Below are positions 14,501-27,592 of a DNA stretch of 64,000 nt, piece after piece. The stretch's first letter is position 1. Each line of letters opens with the position of its first letter. The translations under genes and the position numbers were made by a program. The stretch comes from Scylla paramamosain (lineage: Eukaryota > Arthropoda > Malacostraca > Decapoda > Portunidae), in assembly GCF_035594125.1 (NCBI RefSeq), contig NC_087163.1, forward strand, positions 11,752,001 to 11,816,000, read 5' to 3'. The notes under the pieces were generated by a model. It was not told the DNA's origin and ran no database searches. It was given only the letters and a program-made list of their open reading frames with translations.

Positions 14501-15020
14501 TTTACGTTCCTTACGTACCAAAAAGCTTAAACCCACAAATAACACTCTATATAGAGAAAAAATAAATAAATGAAAAAAATGCATTTATTTATTTTTTTCT
14601 TATTAATCTTCATAGGTATCGAGATGCCAAAAATTCTGGCAAAATTCAGGGAAATTATGTGAAAAAAGAATATCAAAAAAGTTAATTTTAGCTTTTTTTC
14701 AGACCGTTATGTACCAAACCCTAAAGTGCATGTAGAGCCACCTTTATTGGGAAATTAAACGACTTTACCTAAAACATGTCTTTTGCCTATTTTTCAGTAT
14801 GTAGGCACCAAAACAATAAATAATATGGAAATCACTCTGTATGGGAATCCAAAACAAAGTTACTGAAAACGTGTCTTTTCAGTGTTTTACGTAGAAAAAC
14901 GCTAAAAAGAATGCAAATCAACCAATATCATGAAATAGAATAATATTACCAAATAGGTATTTTTTTGTGTTTTTGAGCGAAAATGGATGCAAATCTCTCT
15001 ATATTGGGAAACAAAATGAC

Positions 15021-15300
<280 letters not shown>

Positions 15301-16023
15301 AACATTACCAAAAAGTTATATTTTGAGTGTTTTTGAGCTACTTACCTACAAAAAACGCAAACATGCATGCAATCCACTCTATATTTGGAAACAAAAGGAG
15401 ATTACGAGAAACGTGTATAATGAGTATTTTATAGTTTCACAAGAACCACAAGGCAAAAAACGCAAAAACTCGTGTATGTGGAGAAGCTTATTAGATACCA
15501 TAATGCTGAAACTCATGAATAACACTCTGAATTCAGAAACAGAACCTTACCAAATGGGTATATTTTGAGTGTTTTTCACATTCTTAGTTACCAGAACCCC
15601 AAATTGCATGCGAAACTAGCTATATGTGGGAAAGAAATGACATTACGAGAAAAGTGTATTTTGAGTGTTTTTGAGCGTGCTAGGCAATAAAGCACTAAAA
15701 AGGAGGACAACCATATTACATGGGAATAAAACCAACTTTTACCAAGAACTTGGTGTTTTTTAGCTCCTTATATACCAAATCGCTAAAACGCATGCAAAAC
15801 ACCCTTTATAGAGAAATAGATTAACATTACCAAAAACATGTATTTTGAATGTTTTTGATCATGTTATCTCTAAAAACGCTTAAATACATGCAAAGAACCC
15901 TATGTCTGGGAAACAAATGGACATTACGAGAAACGTGTATTATGAGTGTTTTTAAGTTCCATAAGTACCAAAAAGCTAAAACCTCTTTATAAAGAAAAAA
16001 ATTAAAAATATAATATTTTTTTC

Positions 16024-16030
16024 GGGGGGG
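16024..16030 (+). repeat. G7 homopolymer marker in a gamma2 insert
   Basis: GGGGGGG interrupts the A/T tract of a gamma2 unit (TTTTTCGGGGGGGTGGTA). A run of G this long is rare in this window. A C7 run at 45461-45467 occupies the mirror position. Confidence 0.95.
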
Positions 16031-16424
16031 TGGTATTCTTCATAGGTACCGAGATGCCAAAATTCTGGCAAAATTCAGTGAAATTATGTGAAAAAAGAAC
16101 ATTAATTTTAGCTTTTTTTTCTGTTTTGTACCAAACCTTAAAGTGCATGCAAAGCCAACTATATGAGGAAATTAAACGACTTTACTAGAAACCTGTGTTT
16201 TGATTGTTGTTCAGCATGTTATTCAGCAAAACAATAAATAATAAGGAAGTCATTTTATATGAGAATCCAAAACAAAATTACTTAAAACACTTTTCCGTGT
16301 TTTACGTAGAAAAACGCTAAAACGGATGCAAACCAACCAATATGTAGAAATAGAATAAGATTACCAAAAATTATATTTTGAATGTTTTTGGGCTTTTTAC
16401 TTACAAAAAACGCAAAAATGGATG

Positions 16425-17489
16425 CCTTTTAGCGGTTTGTTACCTAAGAAGTAAAAAAAAAACGTTTCTCGTAATATTTTTTTTCCATTTAACCAAACAG
16501 GGTACTTAAAATGTATTTTGACGTTTTTCACGTAACAGCCTCAAAAGCAATAAAAAAAACTTGTTTTTGGTAATGTTATTCTGTTTCTCCATCAAGGGTG
16601 TTTTGCATGCGTTTTAGCGTTCTGATACCTAAGTTGCTCAAAAATACTGAAAAGAGACATTTTTGTTGATATTTTATTTTCCATTACAGTGTGATTTCCA
16701 TGCTTTTCATCGTTTTGGAGCTAGAACACTGATAAACACTCAAAAGACACCTTTCTAGAAAACTAGTCTCCTTTCGCATGCTTTGCATGTGTACTTAACA
16801 ATGAGAAATGCACTCCAATTACAAGTTTTTGAAAATGTTATTATGTTTCTCGATGACGATTTTTTTTTTTTTTTTTGCATGCAGCTTAGGTTTTTGGTAT
16901 GTAATAAGCTCAAAAACACTTAAAAGACACGTTTTCCTTCGTGTTGTTTTGTTGTTCAAATCAAGTGATTTCCAAGCTTTATATCGATTTAGTGTCTAAA
17001 CACTCCAAAGACACGTTTCTGGAAAAATCGTTTCATTTCCTCATAAAGGTTACTTTGCATGCATTTTTGCGTTTTTTATGTAACAAGCTCATAAACACAT
17101 AAAATACTTGTTTTTGGCAATTTTATTATGTTTCTCCATAAAAAGTGTTTTGCAAACGTATTAGAGTTTTGGTACGTAAGAAGCTCAAAAAGATTGAAGA
17201 CATGTTTTTGATAATGTTTTTTATTCCCATATGGTGATCTTTCTATGCTTTTTTAGCATTCTGGTACATAGCAGATTCATAAACATTCAAAAGACACGTT
17301 TCATTAAGTTTAGTTTTGTTTGTTAGTTAGTGGGCTTCCATACATTTTGGCGTTTTGGCTCCTAACAATATGAGAAAAAAACTCAAAATACACGTTTTTG
17401 GTAATGTTGTTATGTTTATCCATACAGATTGCTATTCATGCGTTTTCACATTTTGCTACCTAAGAAGCTCAAATTTACTCATAATACAC
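16425..17489 (+). repeat. Forward pentamer-only satellite island
   Basis: Monomers here lack the decamer-specific gamma1 and gamma2 insertions and are more diverged. The first junction is GGATGC then CTTTTAGCGGTTTG. The island mirrors 43990-45049. A polyT run at about 16859-16876 is matched by polyA at about 44610-44625. Confidence 0.8.
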
Positions 17490-18764
17490 AAAGATAATAC
17501 ATAATGAAAATAACGTTATATGGGGAAACGAAAGGACATTACGAAGAAAATGGTGTTTTGAACATCACGAAGTAACAAAATGCTGAAACTCAGGAATAGT
17601 ACTCGATATCGAGACCAAATAACGTGTATTTTGAGTGTTTTCACATTAATAAATAGCAAATCGCCAAAATGCATCGAAGATCCTCTATATGGGTAAAAAC
17701 GAGATTTCCAGAAGCGTATCTTTTAAATGTTTTTGAGCATGTTAAGCACCAGTACGCTAAAAAGCATGGAAATCACCTTATTTGGGAATACAAAACGACT
17801 TAACGAAAAACAGGACTTTTTGAGTGTTTTTGAACTTCTTATGTACCAAAAAGGTAAAATGCATGCAAAACACCCTTTATGCAGAAAAAGAATAACATTA
17901 CCAAAAACAAGTATTTTGAGTGTTTTTCAGCTTGTTACAGAATAACACCAAAATATATGAAATGTATACTATCTGGGGAAACAAAACAGACATTAGAAGA
18001 AAAGTGTATTAAAAGTGTTTTTGAGCTTCCGAGGTACCGAAATGCGAAAACGCGTTAATACCACCTTATACAAAGAAACAGAACAACATTACCAAAAACC
18101 GTGCAATTTGAGTGTTTTTTTTTTCCACACTGTTAAGTACCAATAAACGATACTACATTTCAAGAAATGTTTTATTTTTAGTGTTTAAAATGCAATGGTA
18201 AACACCCTATATGGGAATAGAAAACAACTTTACCAAAAAACGTGTCTTTTGAGTGTTTTTTCAGCCTCTTACGTACCGAAACCCTAAAAAAGCATGCAAA
18301 ACACCTTTTATGTAGAAGAATATCATTACCAAAAACAAGTATTTTGAGAGTTTTTTGAGTTTGTTGCATACAAAAACATTAAAATGGATGCAAAATAATC
18401 TTAATAGGTAGACGTAATGACATTACGAAAAACATGTATTATAATTATTTTTTTAACATTTTAGGTATTGAAACGCTAAACCTATAAACAGCACTCTATG
18501 AAGAAACAGAACAACATTAACAAAAACGTGTGTTTTGAGCATATTTCACATTATTAGGTACCGAAACGCCAAAATGCATGGAAAGGCCTTGATATGGGGA
18601 AATTAAATTGTTACAAGAAAGCATGTTTCGAAACGAAAAGACTTTACGAGAAACGTGTATTATGAAAGTTTTTGGTTCTTAGGTACAAAAACGCTAAAAC
18701 GCATGAATAACACTTTATATGAAGACACATAACATTATTAATAACATATATTTTGAGTCTATTT
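17490..18764 (-). repeat. Reverse pentamer-type monomers
   Basis: Orientation flips at about 17490 (ATACACAAAGATAATACATA) and back at about 18765 (TTTTGAGTCTATTTCGCTCA). Monomers are simple, without the gamma insertions. About 17790-18000 resembles 43800-43990 in the same orientation (shared AAGGTAAAATGCATG), so this region was rearranged separately from the large arms. Confidence 0.75.
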
Positions 18765-20592
18765 CGCTCAAAAAGACCGAAAAGAAACGTTTTTGGTAAT
18801 GATGTTTCTTTTTTCCATATAGGGTACTTTTCATGCTTTTTTTAACCGTTTTGGTGCCTAACACGCTCATAAACACTCAAAAAACACATTTCTGGATATA
18901 TCGTTTCCTTTTCCTATAAAGTGTGCTTTGCGTACATTTTGGCATTTTGGTACCTAACCATGTGAAATACACTCAAAATGCAAGGTTTTATAATGTTAAT
19001 TTTCTCCATATATTTAGGCGTTTTAGCGTTTCAGTACCTAAGAAACTGAAAAAAAACACTCATAACACAAGTTTCTCGTAATGCGTTTTTGTTTCTTCAG
19101 ATCGTGTAATCAAGGATTTTGGCGTTTTTCTAGGTAATAAGCTCAAAAACTCTCAAAATACTTGGTTTCAGTAATATTATCATGTTTTCTACATGAAGAG
19201 TGTTTGCATGCATTTTTGCGTTTTGGTAATTAACAAGATCATAATCACTCAAAAAACATGTTCCTTTAAATGTCTTTTTTTTTTTCCTTATATAGGGTAC
19301 CTTACTTATATTTATGCATCTAATTACTTAACAGTGTAAAAGAATACACAAAGCACGTTTGTTTTTTCTTTTGATGTTGTTCTGTTTCTCCATTTAGAGT
19401 GTTATTACAGGGTTTTCGCGTTTTTGTAGACAGGAAACTCAAAAATACTCATAACACACATTTCTCGCAATATCTTTTAATTTCCTCATTCTTTGCAATG
19501 CATTTTGGCGATTTTGTACGTAACAAGCTCAAAAGCATTTAAATACTTGTTTTTAAAAGGGTGTTTTCCATTCGTTTTATAGTTTTTGTACATAAATAGC
19601 TCAAATCACACCAAACACACGTTTTTAGAAATGTTGTTTTGCTTTCCCCATGGAGGAACTTTTCCATGCCTTTTAGCGTTTTTGTGCCTAACACGCTCAT
19701 AAACACTTAAAAAAAAAAAAGAAAAAAAATACATGTTTCTGGAAATTTCGTTTCGTTTCCCTGGAGGGGGCACCTTGCATGCATTTTGGCGTTTTTGCTA
19801 TCTTACAATGTAAAATAAAACTCAAAAATCACGTTTTTGGTAAGTGTTTTTATTTTATTTATTTTTTTCAATATAGAGTAATACTATTTATATCTTTTAG
19901 CGTTTTGGTACCTAAAAAGATTAAAAACACTGATAATACACTTTTCTTGTAATGTCTTTTCGTTTCTTAATATTAGGTACTTTGCATACATTTTGGCGTT
20001 TTCGTAGGTAACAAACTGAAAAACCCTTAACACACTTCTTTTTCGTAATTTTATTGTTTCTCCATAAATCATGTTTCACGTGCGTTTTAGTTTTTTGGTA
20101 TGTAAGTAGCTCAAAAACATTTTGGTGCCTAACACGATCTTAAACACTCAACAGACACGTTTCACGATATATCATTTTCTTTCCCAACTATAGCCTATTT
20201 TTCCTGTTTTTTGGCTTTTTGGCACCTAATAATGTGTAATACACATAAAACGCAAGTTTTTGGTAATGTTTTTTTTTTTTCGACTGATACCTTTTAACAT
20301 TTTGGTACCTAAGAAGCTCAAAAGCACTAATAATACACGTTTCAGGTAATGCTTTTTCGTTTCCCATAGTGTACTTTGTGTGCATTTTGTCGTTTTTTGT
20401 AACAAAAACATTTTTTTTTCGCAAATATATAATGTTTCGCCATAAATGTTTTTGTTTTTGTTTTGCATGCGTTTTAGCATTATGACACGTAATTACTTGA
20501 AAACACTGAAAAGAGACGATTTTGGTTACGTTTTGTTATCCATATAGGGTGTTTTTTTTTATTTTTTATTTATTTATTTATTTATATTTTTT
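18765..20592 (+). repeat. Forward pentamer island, clearest alpha-to-epsilon order
   Basis: Successive monomers follow alpha (ends CTAACACGCTCATAAACACT), beta (ends AATGTGAAA), gamma (ends AAGCTCAAAAGCACTAATAA or similar), delta (TTTCTCGTAATG ... GTAACAAGCTC), epsilon (ends GTAAGTAGCTC), then alpha again. About four cycles are visible, with a skipped alpha near 19260 and a truncated alpha near 20120. Divergence between copies is clearly higher than in the decamer blocks. Confidence 0.8.
20568..20586. repeat. (TTTA)n run at an orientation junction
   Basis: A short TTTA tetranucleotide run ends the forward island. Reverse decamer sequence starts within about 10 bp (CAGAAAAGTGTCTTTTGAGT). Confidence 0.8.
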
Positions 20593-23500
20593 TGTAGTAT
20601 CAGAAAAGTGTCTTTTGAGTATTTTGAGCGTGATAGGCAATAAAGCACTAAAAAGGAGGGCAATCACATTACATTGGAGGAAAACGAATTTTTACCAAGA
20701 ACTTGCCTTTAAGTGTTTTTGAGCTCCTTATATACCAAAACACTAAAACGTATTCAAAACACTCTTTATGCTGAAACAGAATAACTTTACCAAAAACATG
20801 TATTTTGAGTGTTTTTGATCATGTTACCAAAAAAAACGCTTAAATACATGCAAAGACCAGTATTTTTTTGGAAACAAAAGGAGATTACGAGAAACGTGTA
20901 TTATGAGTGTTTTTAAGTTCATTAATTACCAAAAAGCTAAAAGCCATTGAGAAACAATAAACAAATAAAAAAATACAATATTTATTTTTTTCTTTCTTAT
21001 TCATCTTCACAGGTACCGAGATGCCAAAAATCGGGTAAAATTCAGGAAATTATGTGAAATAAGAACATTATCAAAAAAGTTAAATTTAGCTTTTTTTCGG
21101 ACTTTTATGTATCAAACCCCTAAAGTGCATGCAAAGCGACCTATATGGGGAAATTAAACGTCTTTGCCAAAAAACGGTCTTATGAGTGTTTTTCAGCATG
21201 TTGGGAACAAACACGATAAATAACATGAAAGTCAATCTATATGGGAATCCAAAACAAAATTACTAAAAACGTGTCTTTTAGGTGTTTTACGTAGAAAAAC
21301 GCTAAAACGGATGCAAACCAACCAATGTGAAGAAATAAAATAACATTACCAAAAAGGAATATTTTTAGTGTTATTGAAATTGTTACCTAAAAAAACGCGA
21401 AAATGGATGGAAAGCACTCTATATAGGGAAGCAAAAGGACATTACGAGAAACGTGTATAATGAGTGTTTTATAGTTTCACAAGAACTACAATGCAAAAAA
21501 AGGCAAAAACTCGTGTATATAGAGAACTTTTTTTACATTCCAAAATGCTGAAACTCTGGAACAACACTCTTAATTGAGAAACAGAACAATATTACTAAAT
21601 GCGTGTGTTTTGAGCTCTTTTCACATCCTTAGTTACCAAACCCCAAATTGAATGCGAAACCAGCTTTATGTGGGAAAAAAATGACATTACCAGAAAAATG
21701 TCTTTTGAGTGTTTTTGAGCGTGTTAGGCAATAAAGCACTAAAAAGCAGAGCAATCACATTACATTGGAATAAAACCAATTTTTAACAAGAACTTGCCTT
21801 TAAGTGTATTGGAGCTCCTTATATACCAAAAAACTAAAATGCATGCAAAAAACACTTTATGGTGAAACAGAATAACATTACCAAAAATATGTATTTTGAG
21901 TGTTTTGGATCATGTTACCAATAAAAACGCTTAAATACATGCAAAGAACCCTATTTTTGGGAAACGAAAGGACATTACGAGAAACGTGTATTATGAGTGT
22001 TTTTAAGTTACTTAAGTACCAAAAAAGCTAAAACCAACAATCCCACTCTTTATAGAGAGAAAAAAAAAAAGAAAATAAAGTATATATATTCTTTTTTTTA
22101 TTTTTGTTATTCATCTTCATAGGTACTAAGATGCCAAAAGTCTGGCAATATTCTTTGGGAATCGAAAACAAAATTACTGAAAACGTGTCTTTTCGGTGTT
22201 TTACGTAGAAAAACGCTAAAACAGATGAAAACCAATATGAAGAAATAGAATAACATTACCAAAGAGGTATATTTTGAGTGTTTTTGAGCTTGTTACCTAC
22301 AAAAAACGCGAAAATGGATGCAAAGCACTCCTTATTGGGAAAGAAAAGGTCATTATGAGATACATGTATAATGAGTGGCAAAAAGAACTTTTTCGGGCAA
22401 AAGAACTTGTGGTTCACAAGAACTACAAGTCAGAAAACGCAAAAACTCGTGTATATAAAGAAGTTTCTTAGATACCAAAATGCTGAAACTCATGAATAAC
22501 AATCTTAATTGAGAAACAGAACAACATTACCAAATGCGTGTATTTTGAGTGTTTTTTCACATGCTTCGCAAAACCCTAAATAGCATGCGAAAATAGCTTT
22601 ATGTGGGACAAAAATGACATTACCAGAAGTATCTTTTCAGTGTTTTTGAGCGTGTTAGGCAATAAAGCACTGAAAAGCAGGGCAATCATATTACATTGGA
22701 ATAAAACCAACTTTTACCAAGAACTTGCCTTGAAGTGTTTTTTAGCTCCTTACATACCAAATTGCTAAAACGCATGCAAAAAACTCCTTTTTGGAGAAAC
22801 AGAATAACAATACCAAAAACAAGTGTTTTTAGTGTTTTTTATCATGTTACATATAAAAACACTTAAATACATGCAAAGATCCCCATATTTAGGAAACGAA
22901 AGGACATTACGAGAAATGTGTATTATGAATGTTTTTAAGTTCCTTAACTACCAAAACGTTAAAACCTACAAATAACACTCTTTATAGAGAAAAAAAAATA
23001 AAAAAATAGCATTTTTATTTTTTTGTTATTGATATTCATAGGTACCAAGATGCCAAAATTCTGCCAAAATTCAAGGAAATTATGTGGAAAAAACATTATC
23101 GAAAAAGTTAATTTTACTTTTTTTTTCGGAGTTATGTTTCAAACCATACACTTTATGTGTATGCAAACCCACCTATCTGATAAAATTTAACAAATTTACA
23201 AGAAACCTGTCTTTTGAGTGTTTTTCTGCATGTTAGGCACCAGAACGATAAATAATGTGAAAGTCACTCTATATGGAAATCCAAAACAAAATTACTGAAA
23301 ACGTGTCTTTAAAAAGATTTATGTAGAAAAACGCTAAAACGGATGCAAACCAACCAATATGAAGAAATAGAATAACATTACCAAAAAAGTATATTTTGTG
23401 TGTTTTTGAGCTTGTTACATAAAAAAAAAGCGCGAAAATGGATGCAAAGCACTCTATATAAGGAAAAAAAGACATAACGAAAATGTGTATAATGAATGTT

Positions 23501-23843
23501 TTATAGTTTCACTAGAATCACAAGGCAAAAAACGCAAAAACTCGACTGTATGGAGAAGTTTCTAATATAGCAAAATACTGAAACTCATGAATAACACTCT
23601 TAATCAAGAAACAGAACAACCTTACTAAATGCGTGTATTTTGAGTGTTTTTTTTACATTCTTAGTTACCAAAACCCCAAATTCCATGCGAAACTAGCTTT
23701 ATGTGGGAAAAAAATGACATTACCAGAAAAGTGTCTTTGAGTGTTTTTGAGCGTGTTAGGCAATAAAGCACTAAAAAGCAGGGCAATCACAGTACATAGG
23801 AATGAAACCAACTTTTACGAAGAACTTGCCTTCTAGTGTTTTT
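20593..23843 (-). repeat. Reverse decamer block, direct copy of part of the 8-11 kb block
   Basis: Alpha1 starts at 20626, 21717, 22648 and 23749 give units of 1091, 931 and 1101 bp, the same long-short-long series as 7921-10992. The short unit carries the gamma2-alpha2 deletion at about 22155 and the gamma1 hairpin variant at about 22395. A cassette follows at the same place as at 11087. Confidence 0.9.
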
Positions 23844-24322
23844 GACACAAATTTAGTAAGGTTGCTCTTTTTCTCAATTAAGAGTGTTATTCATGAATTT
23901 CAGCATTTTTGTATATAGGAAACTTCTTCATATACACGAGTTTTTGCGTGTTTTGCCTTGTGTTTTTTTTTAACTATAAAACATTCATTATACACTTTTC
24001 TCGCAATGTCCCTTTGTTTCCCATTATAGAGTGCTTTGTATCAATTTTCGCGTTTTTTTTGTAGGTAACAAGCTCAAAAACACTCAAAATATACATTTTT
24101 GGTAATGCTTTTCTGATTCTTGATATTGGTTGGTTTGTATCAGTTTTAGCGTTTTTCTACGTAAAACACTGAGAAGACACGTTTTCAGTAATTTTCTTTT
24201 GGATTCCCACATAGAGTGAGTTCCTTATTATTTGTCGTTTTGGTGCCTAACATGCTGAAAAACACTCAAAAGACAGATTTCTGGTAAGGTCTTTAATTTC
24301 CTCATATGGGAGTCTTTGCTTA
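23844..24322 (+). repeat. Inverted one-pentamer cassette (copy S4)
   Basis: This 479-bp forward insert has left junction GTGTTTTTGACACAAATTTAG. Its right junction is TTTGCTTA then TCTTTTAAGTATTTTTGAGC, a point-mutated form of the S2/S3 junctions. It lies in the direct copy of the S3 neighbourhood. Confidence 0.88.
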
Positions 24323-26579
24323 TCTTTTAAGTATTTTTGAGCGTGTTACGCAATAAAGCACTAAAAGCCAGAGAAATCACATTACATGGTAATAAAACCA
24401 AATTTTACCAAGAACTTGCCTTTAAGTGTTTTTGAGCTCTTTACATAAAACGCTAAAACGCTTGCAAAATACATTTTATGGAGAAACAGAATAACATTAC
24501 CAAATACATGTATTTTGAGTGTTTTTGATCATGTTATTTATAAAAACGCTTAAATACATGCAAAGAACCTTATGTTTGGGAAACGAAAGAACATTATGAG
24601 AAACGTGTATTATGAGAGATTTTTAAGTTCTTTCAGTACCATAGAGCTAAAACCAACAAATAACACTCTTTAGAAAAAAAAATAATAATAAATAAAAAAA
24701 TAAAAAAATGGGATTATTTTTTTTTTTTGTTATTCATCTTCATAGGTACCGAGATGCCAAAATTGTGCCAAAATTCAGGGAATTTATGTGGAAAAAAGAA
24801 CATTATCATAAAAGTTAATTATAGTTTTTTTTCGGATTGTTATGTACCAAACCTTAAAGTGCATGCAAAGCCACCTATATAGGGAAGTTAAACGACTTTA
24901 CCAGAAACCTGTCTTTTCAGTGTTTTTTTCAGCATGTTAGGCACCAAAACGATAAATAATATGGAAGTCAGTCAATATGTGAATCCAAAAGAAAATTACT
25001 GAAAACGTGTCTTCTCAGTGTTTTACGTAGAAAAACGCTAAAGTGGATACAAACCATCCTATATGAAGAAATAGAATACCATTACCAAAAAGATATATTT
25101 TGAGTGTTTTTGAGCTTGTTACCTACAAAAAATGCAAAAATGGATGTAAAGCGCTCTATATTAGGAAACAAAAGGACATTACGAGAAACGTGTATAATGA
25201 GTGTTTAATAGTTTTAAAAGAACCACAAGGCAATAAACGCAAAAACTCGTGTATATAGAGAAATTTCTTACATAACATAATGAATAAATGCATGAATAAC
25301 ACTTTTAATCGATAAACAGAACTACCTTACTAAATTGTGTATTTTGAATGTTTTTCACATTCTTAGTTACGAAAATGTCAAATTACATGCGAAACTAGCA
25401 TCATTTGGGAAAAAAAAATGACATTACCAGAAAAGTGTCTTTTGAGTGTTTTTCAGCGTGATATCCAACAAAGCACTAAAAAGCAGAACGATCACATTAC
25501 ATGGGAATAAAACCAACTTTTACGAAGAATTTGCCTTTAAGTGTTTTTTAATTCCTTATATACCAAACCGTTAAAACGCATGCAAAACAAACTTTATGGA
25601 GAAACAGAATAACATTACAAAAAACATGTGTTTTGAGTGTTTTTGATCATGTTATCTGTAAAAAACGCTTAAGCATATGCAAAGAACATTATGTTTGGGA
25701 AACAAAAGGACATTACGAAAAACTTGGGTTATGAGTGTTTTTTTTTTTTTAAGTTCCTTAAGTACCAAAATGCTAAAACCCACAAATAACACACTTTATT
25801 TAGAAAAAAAATATAAAAAAAATAATAAAATAAAATAAATAGGATTTTTTTTCTTATTCATCTTCATAGGTACCAAGATGCCAAAATTATGGAAAAATTC
25901 AGGGCAATTATGTGATAAAAGAATATTATCAAAAAAATTACTTTCAGCTTTTTTTTTTCGGACTGTTATGTACCAAACCCTAAAGTGCATGCAAAGCCTC
26001 CAATATGAGGAAATTAAACGACCTTACCAGAAATCTGTGTTTTGAGTGTTTTGAGTGTTTTTTAGCATATTAGGCACCAAAACGATAAATGATAAGCAAC
26101 TCACTCTATATGGGAATCCAAAACAAACTTACTGAAAACGTGTCTTCTCAGTGTTTTACGTAGAAAAACGCTAAAACGGATGCAAAGCATCAATATCAAG
26201 AAATAGAAAAAAGTTACCAAAAAGGTATATTTTGAGTGTTTTTGAGCTTGTTACCTACAAAAAACGCGAAAATTGATGCAAAGCACTCTATATTGGGAAA
26301 CAAGAGGACATTGCAAGAAAAGTGTATAATGAGTGTTTTATAGTTCAAAAGAACCATAAGGCAAAAAACGCAAAATCTCGTGTATATGGAGAGGTTTCCT
26401 AGATACAAAAATGCTAAAACTTATGTATAACACTCTTAATTCAGAAACAGAACAACCTTACTAAATGCGTGTATTTTTAGTGCTTTTAACATTCTTAGTT
26501 ACCAAAACCCCAAATTGCATGCGAAAATAGATTTGTGGGAAAAATAAGACTACCATAAAAGTGTCTTTTGAGTGTTTTT

Positions 26580-26674
26580 GAGCGTGCTAGGCAATAAAGC
26601 ACTAAAAAGGAGGGCAATCACATTACATTGGAGTAAAACGAATTTTTACCAAGAACTTGCCTGTAAGTGTTTTT
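26580..26674 (-). repeat. Monomer alpha1
   Basis: Starts GAGCGTG(C/T)TAGGCAATAAA and ends CTTGCCTGTAAGTGTTTTT. In forward sense it ends GCCTAACACGCTCAAAAACA, which identifies it with the alpha monomers of the pentamer islands. Confidence 0.8.
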
Positions 26675-26770
26675 GAGCTCCTTATATACCAAAACACTAA
26701 AACGCATGCAAATCACACTTTATGGTGAAACAGAATAACATTACCAAAAACATGTATTTTGAGTGTTTTT
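26675..26770 (-). repeat. Monomer epsilon2
   Basis: Starts GAGCTCCTTATATACCAAAA, has the GCATGC core, and ends ACATGTATTTTGAGTGTTTT. It is equivalent to the island epsilon monomers (forward GTAAGTAGCTCAAAAACACT). Confidence 0.8.
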
Positions 26771-26867
26771 GATCATGTTTTCAATAAAAACGTTTAAATA
26801 CATGCAAAGAACCCTAGTTTTGGGAAACGAAAGGACATTACGAGAAACGTGTATTATGAGTGTTTTT
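26771..26867 (-). repeat. Monomer delta2
   Basis: Starts GATCATGTT and contains GGAAACGAAAGGACATTACG and the end GTGTATTATGAGTG. In forward sense TTTCTCGTAATGTCCTTTCG is the delta signature. Confidence 0.8.
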
Positions 26868-27069
26868 AAGTTCATTAAGTACGAAAAAGCTAAAAGCCAC
26901 AAATTACACTCTTTATTGAGAAAAAATAAATAAATAAATAAAAAAATACGATTTTTTTTTTCATTCTTATTCATATTCACAGGTAAAGAGGTGCCAAAAT
27001 TCGGGCAAAGTTCAGGAAATTATATGAAATAAGAACATTATCAAAAAAGTTAAATTTAGCTCTTTTTTT
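26868..27069 (-). repeat. Monomer gamma2 with long A/T insert
   Basis: It starts as a gamma monomer (AAGTTC...AAGCTAAAA...AACACTCTTTAT). It then holds an A-rich tract, a T-rich tract, a GGTACC-type site (GGTAAAGAGG here) and TGCCAAAATTC...AACATTATC, about 105 bp more than other monomers. This insert is found in decamers and is absent from pentamer islands. Confidence 0.8.
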
Positions 27070-27165
27070 CGGACTCTTATTTACCAGACCCCTAAAGTGC
27101 ATGCAAAGCCACCTATATGGGGAAATTAAACCTCTTTGCCAGAAAACTGGCTTAGGAGTGTTTTT
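27070..27165 (-). repeat. Monomer beta2
   Basis: Starts CGGACT(G)TTATGTACCAAAC and has CCCTAAAGTGCATGC and CACCTATATGGGGAAATTAA. In most copies ACCAAACCCTAAAG contains AAACCCTAAA, a 10-base match to a plant telomere-type repeat. Confidence 0.75.
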
Positions 27166-27260
27166 CAGCATGTTGGGAACTAACACGATAAAACCCAAGG
27201 AAGTCAATCTATATGGGAATCCAAAAGACAATTACTGAAAACTTGTCTTTTCGGTGTTTT
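27166..27260 (-). repeat. Monomer alpha2
   Basis: Starts CAGCATGTT(A/G)GG with CACGATAAA (usually CCAAAACGATAAATAATA) and ends TTACTGAAAACTTGTC...GGTGTTTT. In forward sense GTGCCTAACATGCTGAAAAA makes it the second alpha of the decamer. Confidence 0.78.
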
Positions 27261-27347
27261 ACTTACAAAAACGCTAAAACGGATGCAAACCAACAAAAAT
27301 GAAAAAATAGAATAACATTACCAAAAAGGTATATTTTGAGTGTTTTT
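27261..27347 (-). repeat. Monomer epsilon1
   Basis: Starts ACTTACAAAAACGCTAAAAC (usually ACGTAG) and contains GGATGCAAACCAACCA and AGAATAACATTACCAAAAAG. At 87 bp it is the shortest monomer. Confidence 0.78.
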
Positions 27348-27444
27348 GAAATTGTTACCTACAAAAAACGCGAAAATGGATGGAAAGCACTCTATATTGG
27401 GAAGCAAAGGGACATTACGAGAAACGTGTAAAATGAGTGTTTTA
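27348..27444 (-). repeat. Monomer delta1
   Basis: Starts GAAATTGTTACCTACAAAAA (usually GAGCTTG) and contains AAGCACTCTATATTGGGAAG and ACATTACGAGAAACGTGT. It is the partner of delta2. Confidence 0.78.
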
Positions 27445-27592
27445 TAGTTTCCCAAGAAACACAAGGCAAAAAACGCAAAAACTCGTGTATATAAAGAAGT
27501 TTCTTACATTCCAAAATGCTGAAACTCATGAATAAGACTTTTAATTGAGAAACAGAACTATCTTACAAAATGTGAGTATTTTGAATGTTTTT
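27445..27592 (-). repeat. Monomer gamma1 with about 50-bp insert
   Basis: Contains ACACAAGGCAAAAAACGCAA and CTCGTGTATATAAAGAAG before the normal gamma core (TACATTCCAAAATGCTGAAA, AATTGAGAAACAGAAC). The extra piece resembles part of a monomer, so it may be an internal partial duplication. Confidence 0.75.
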
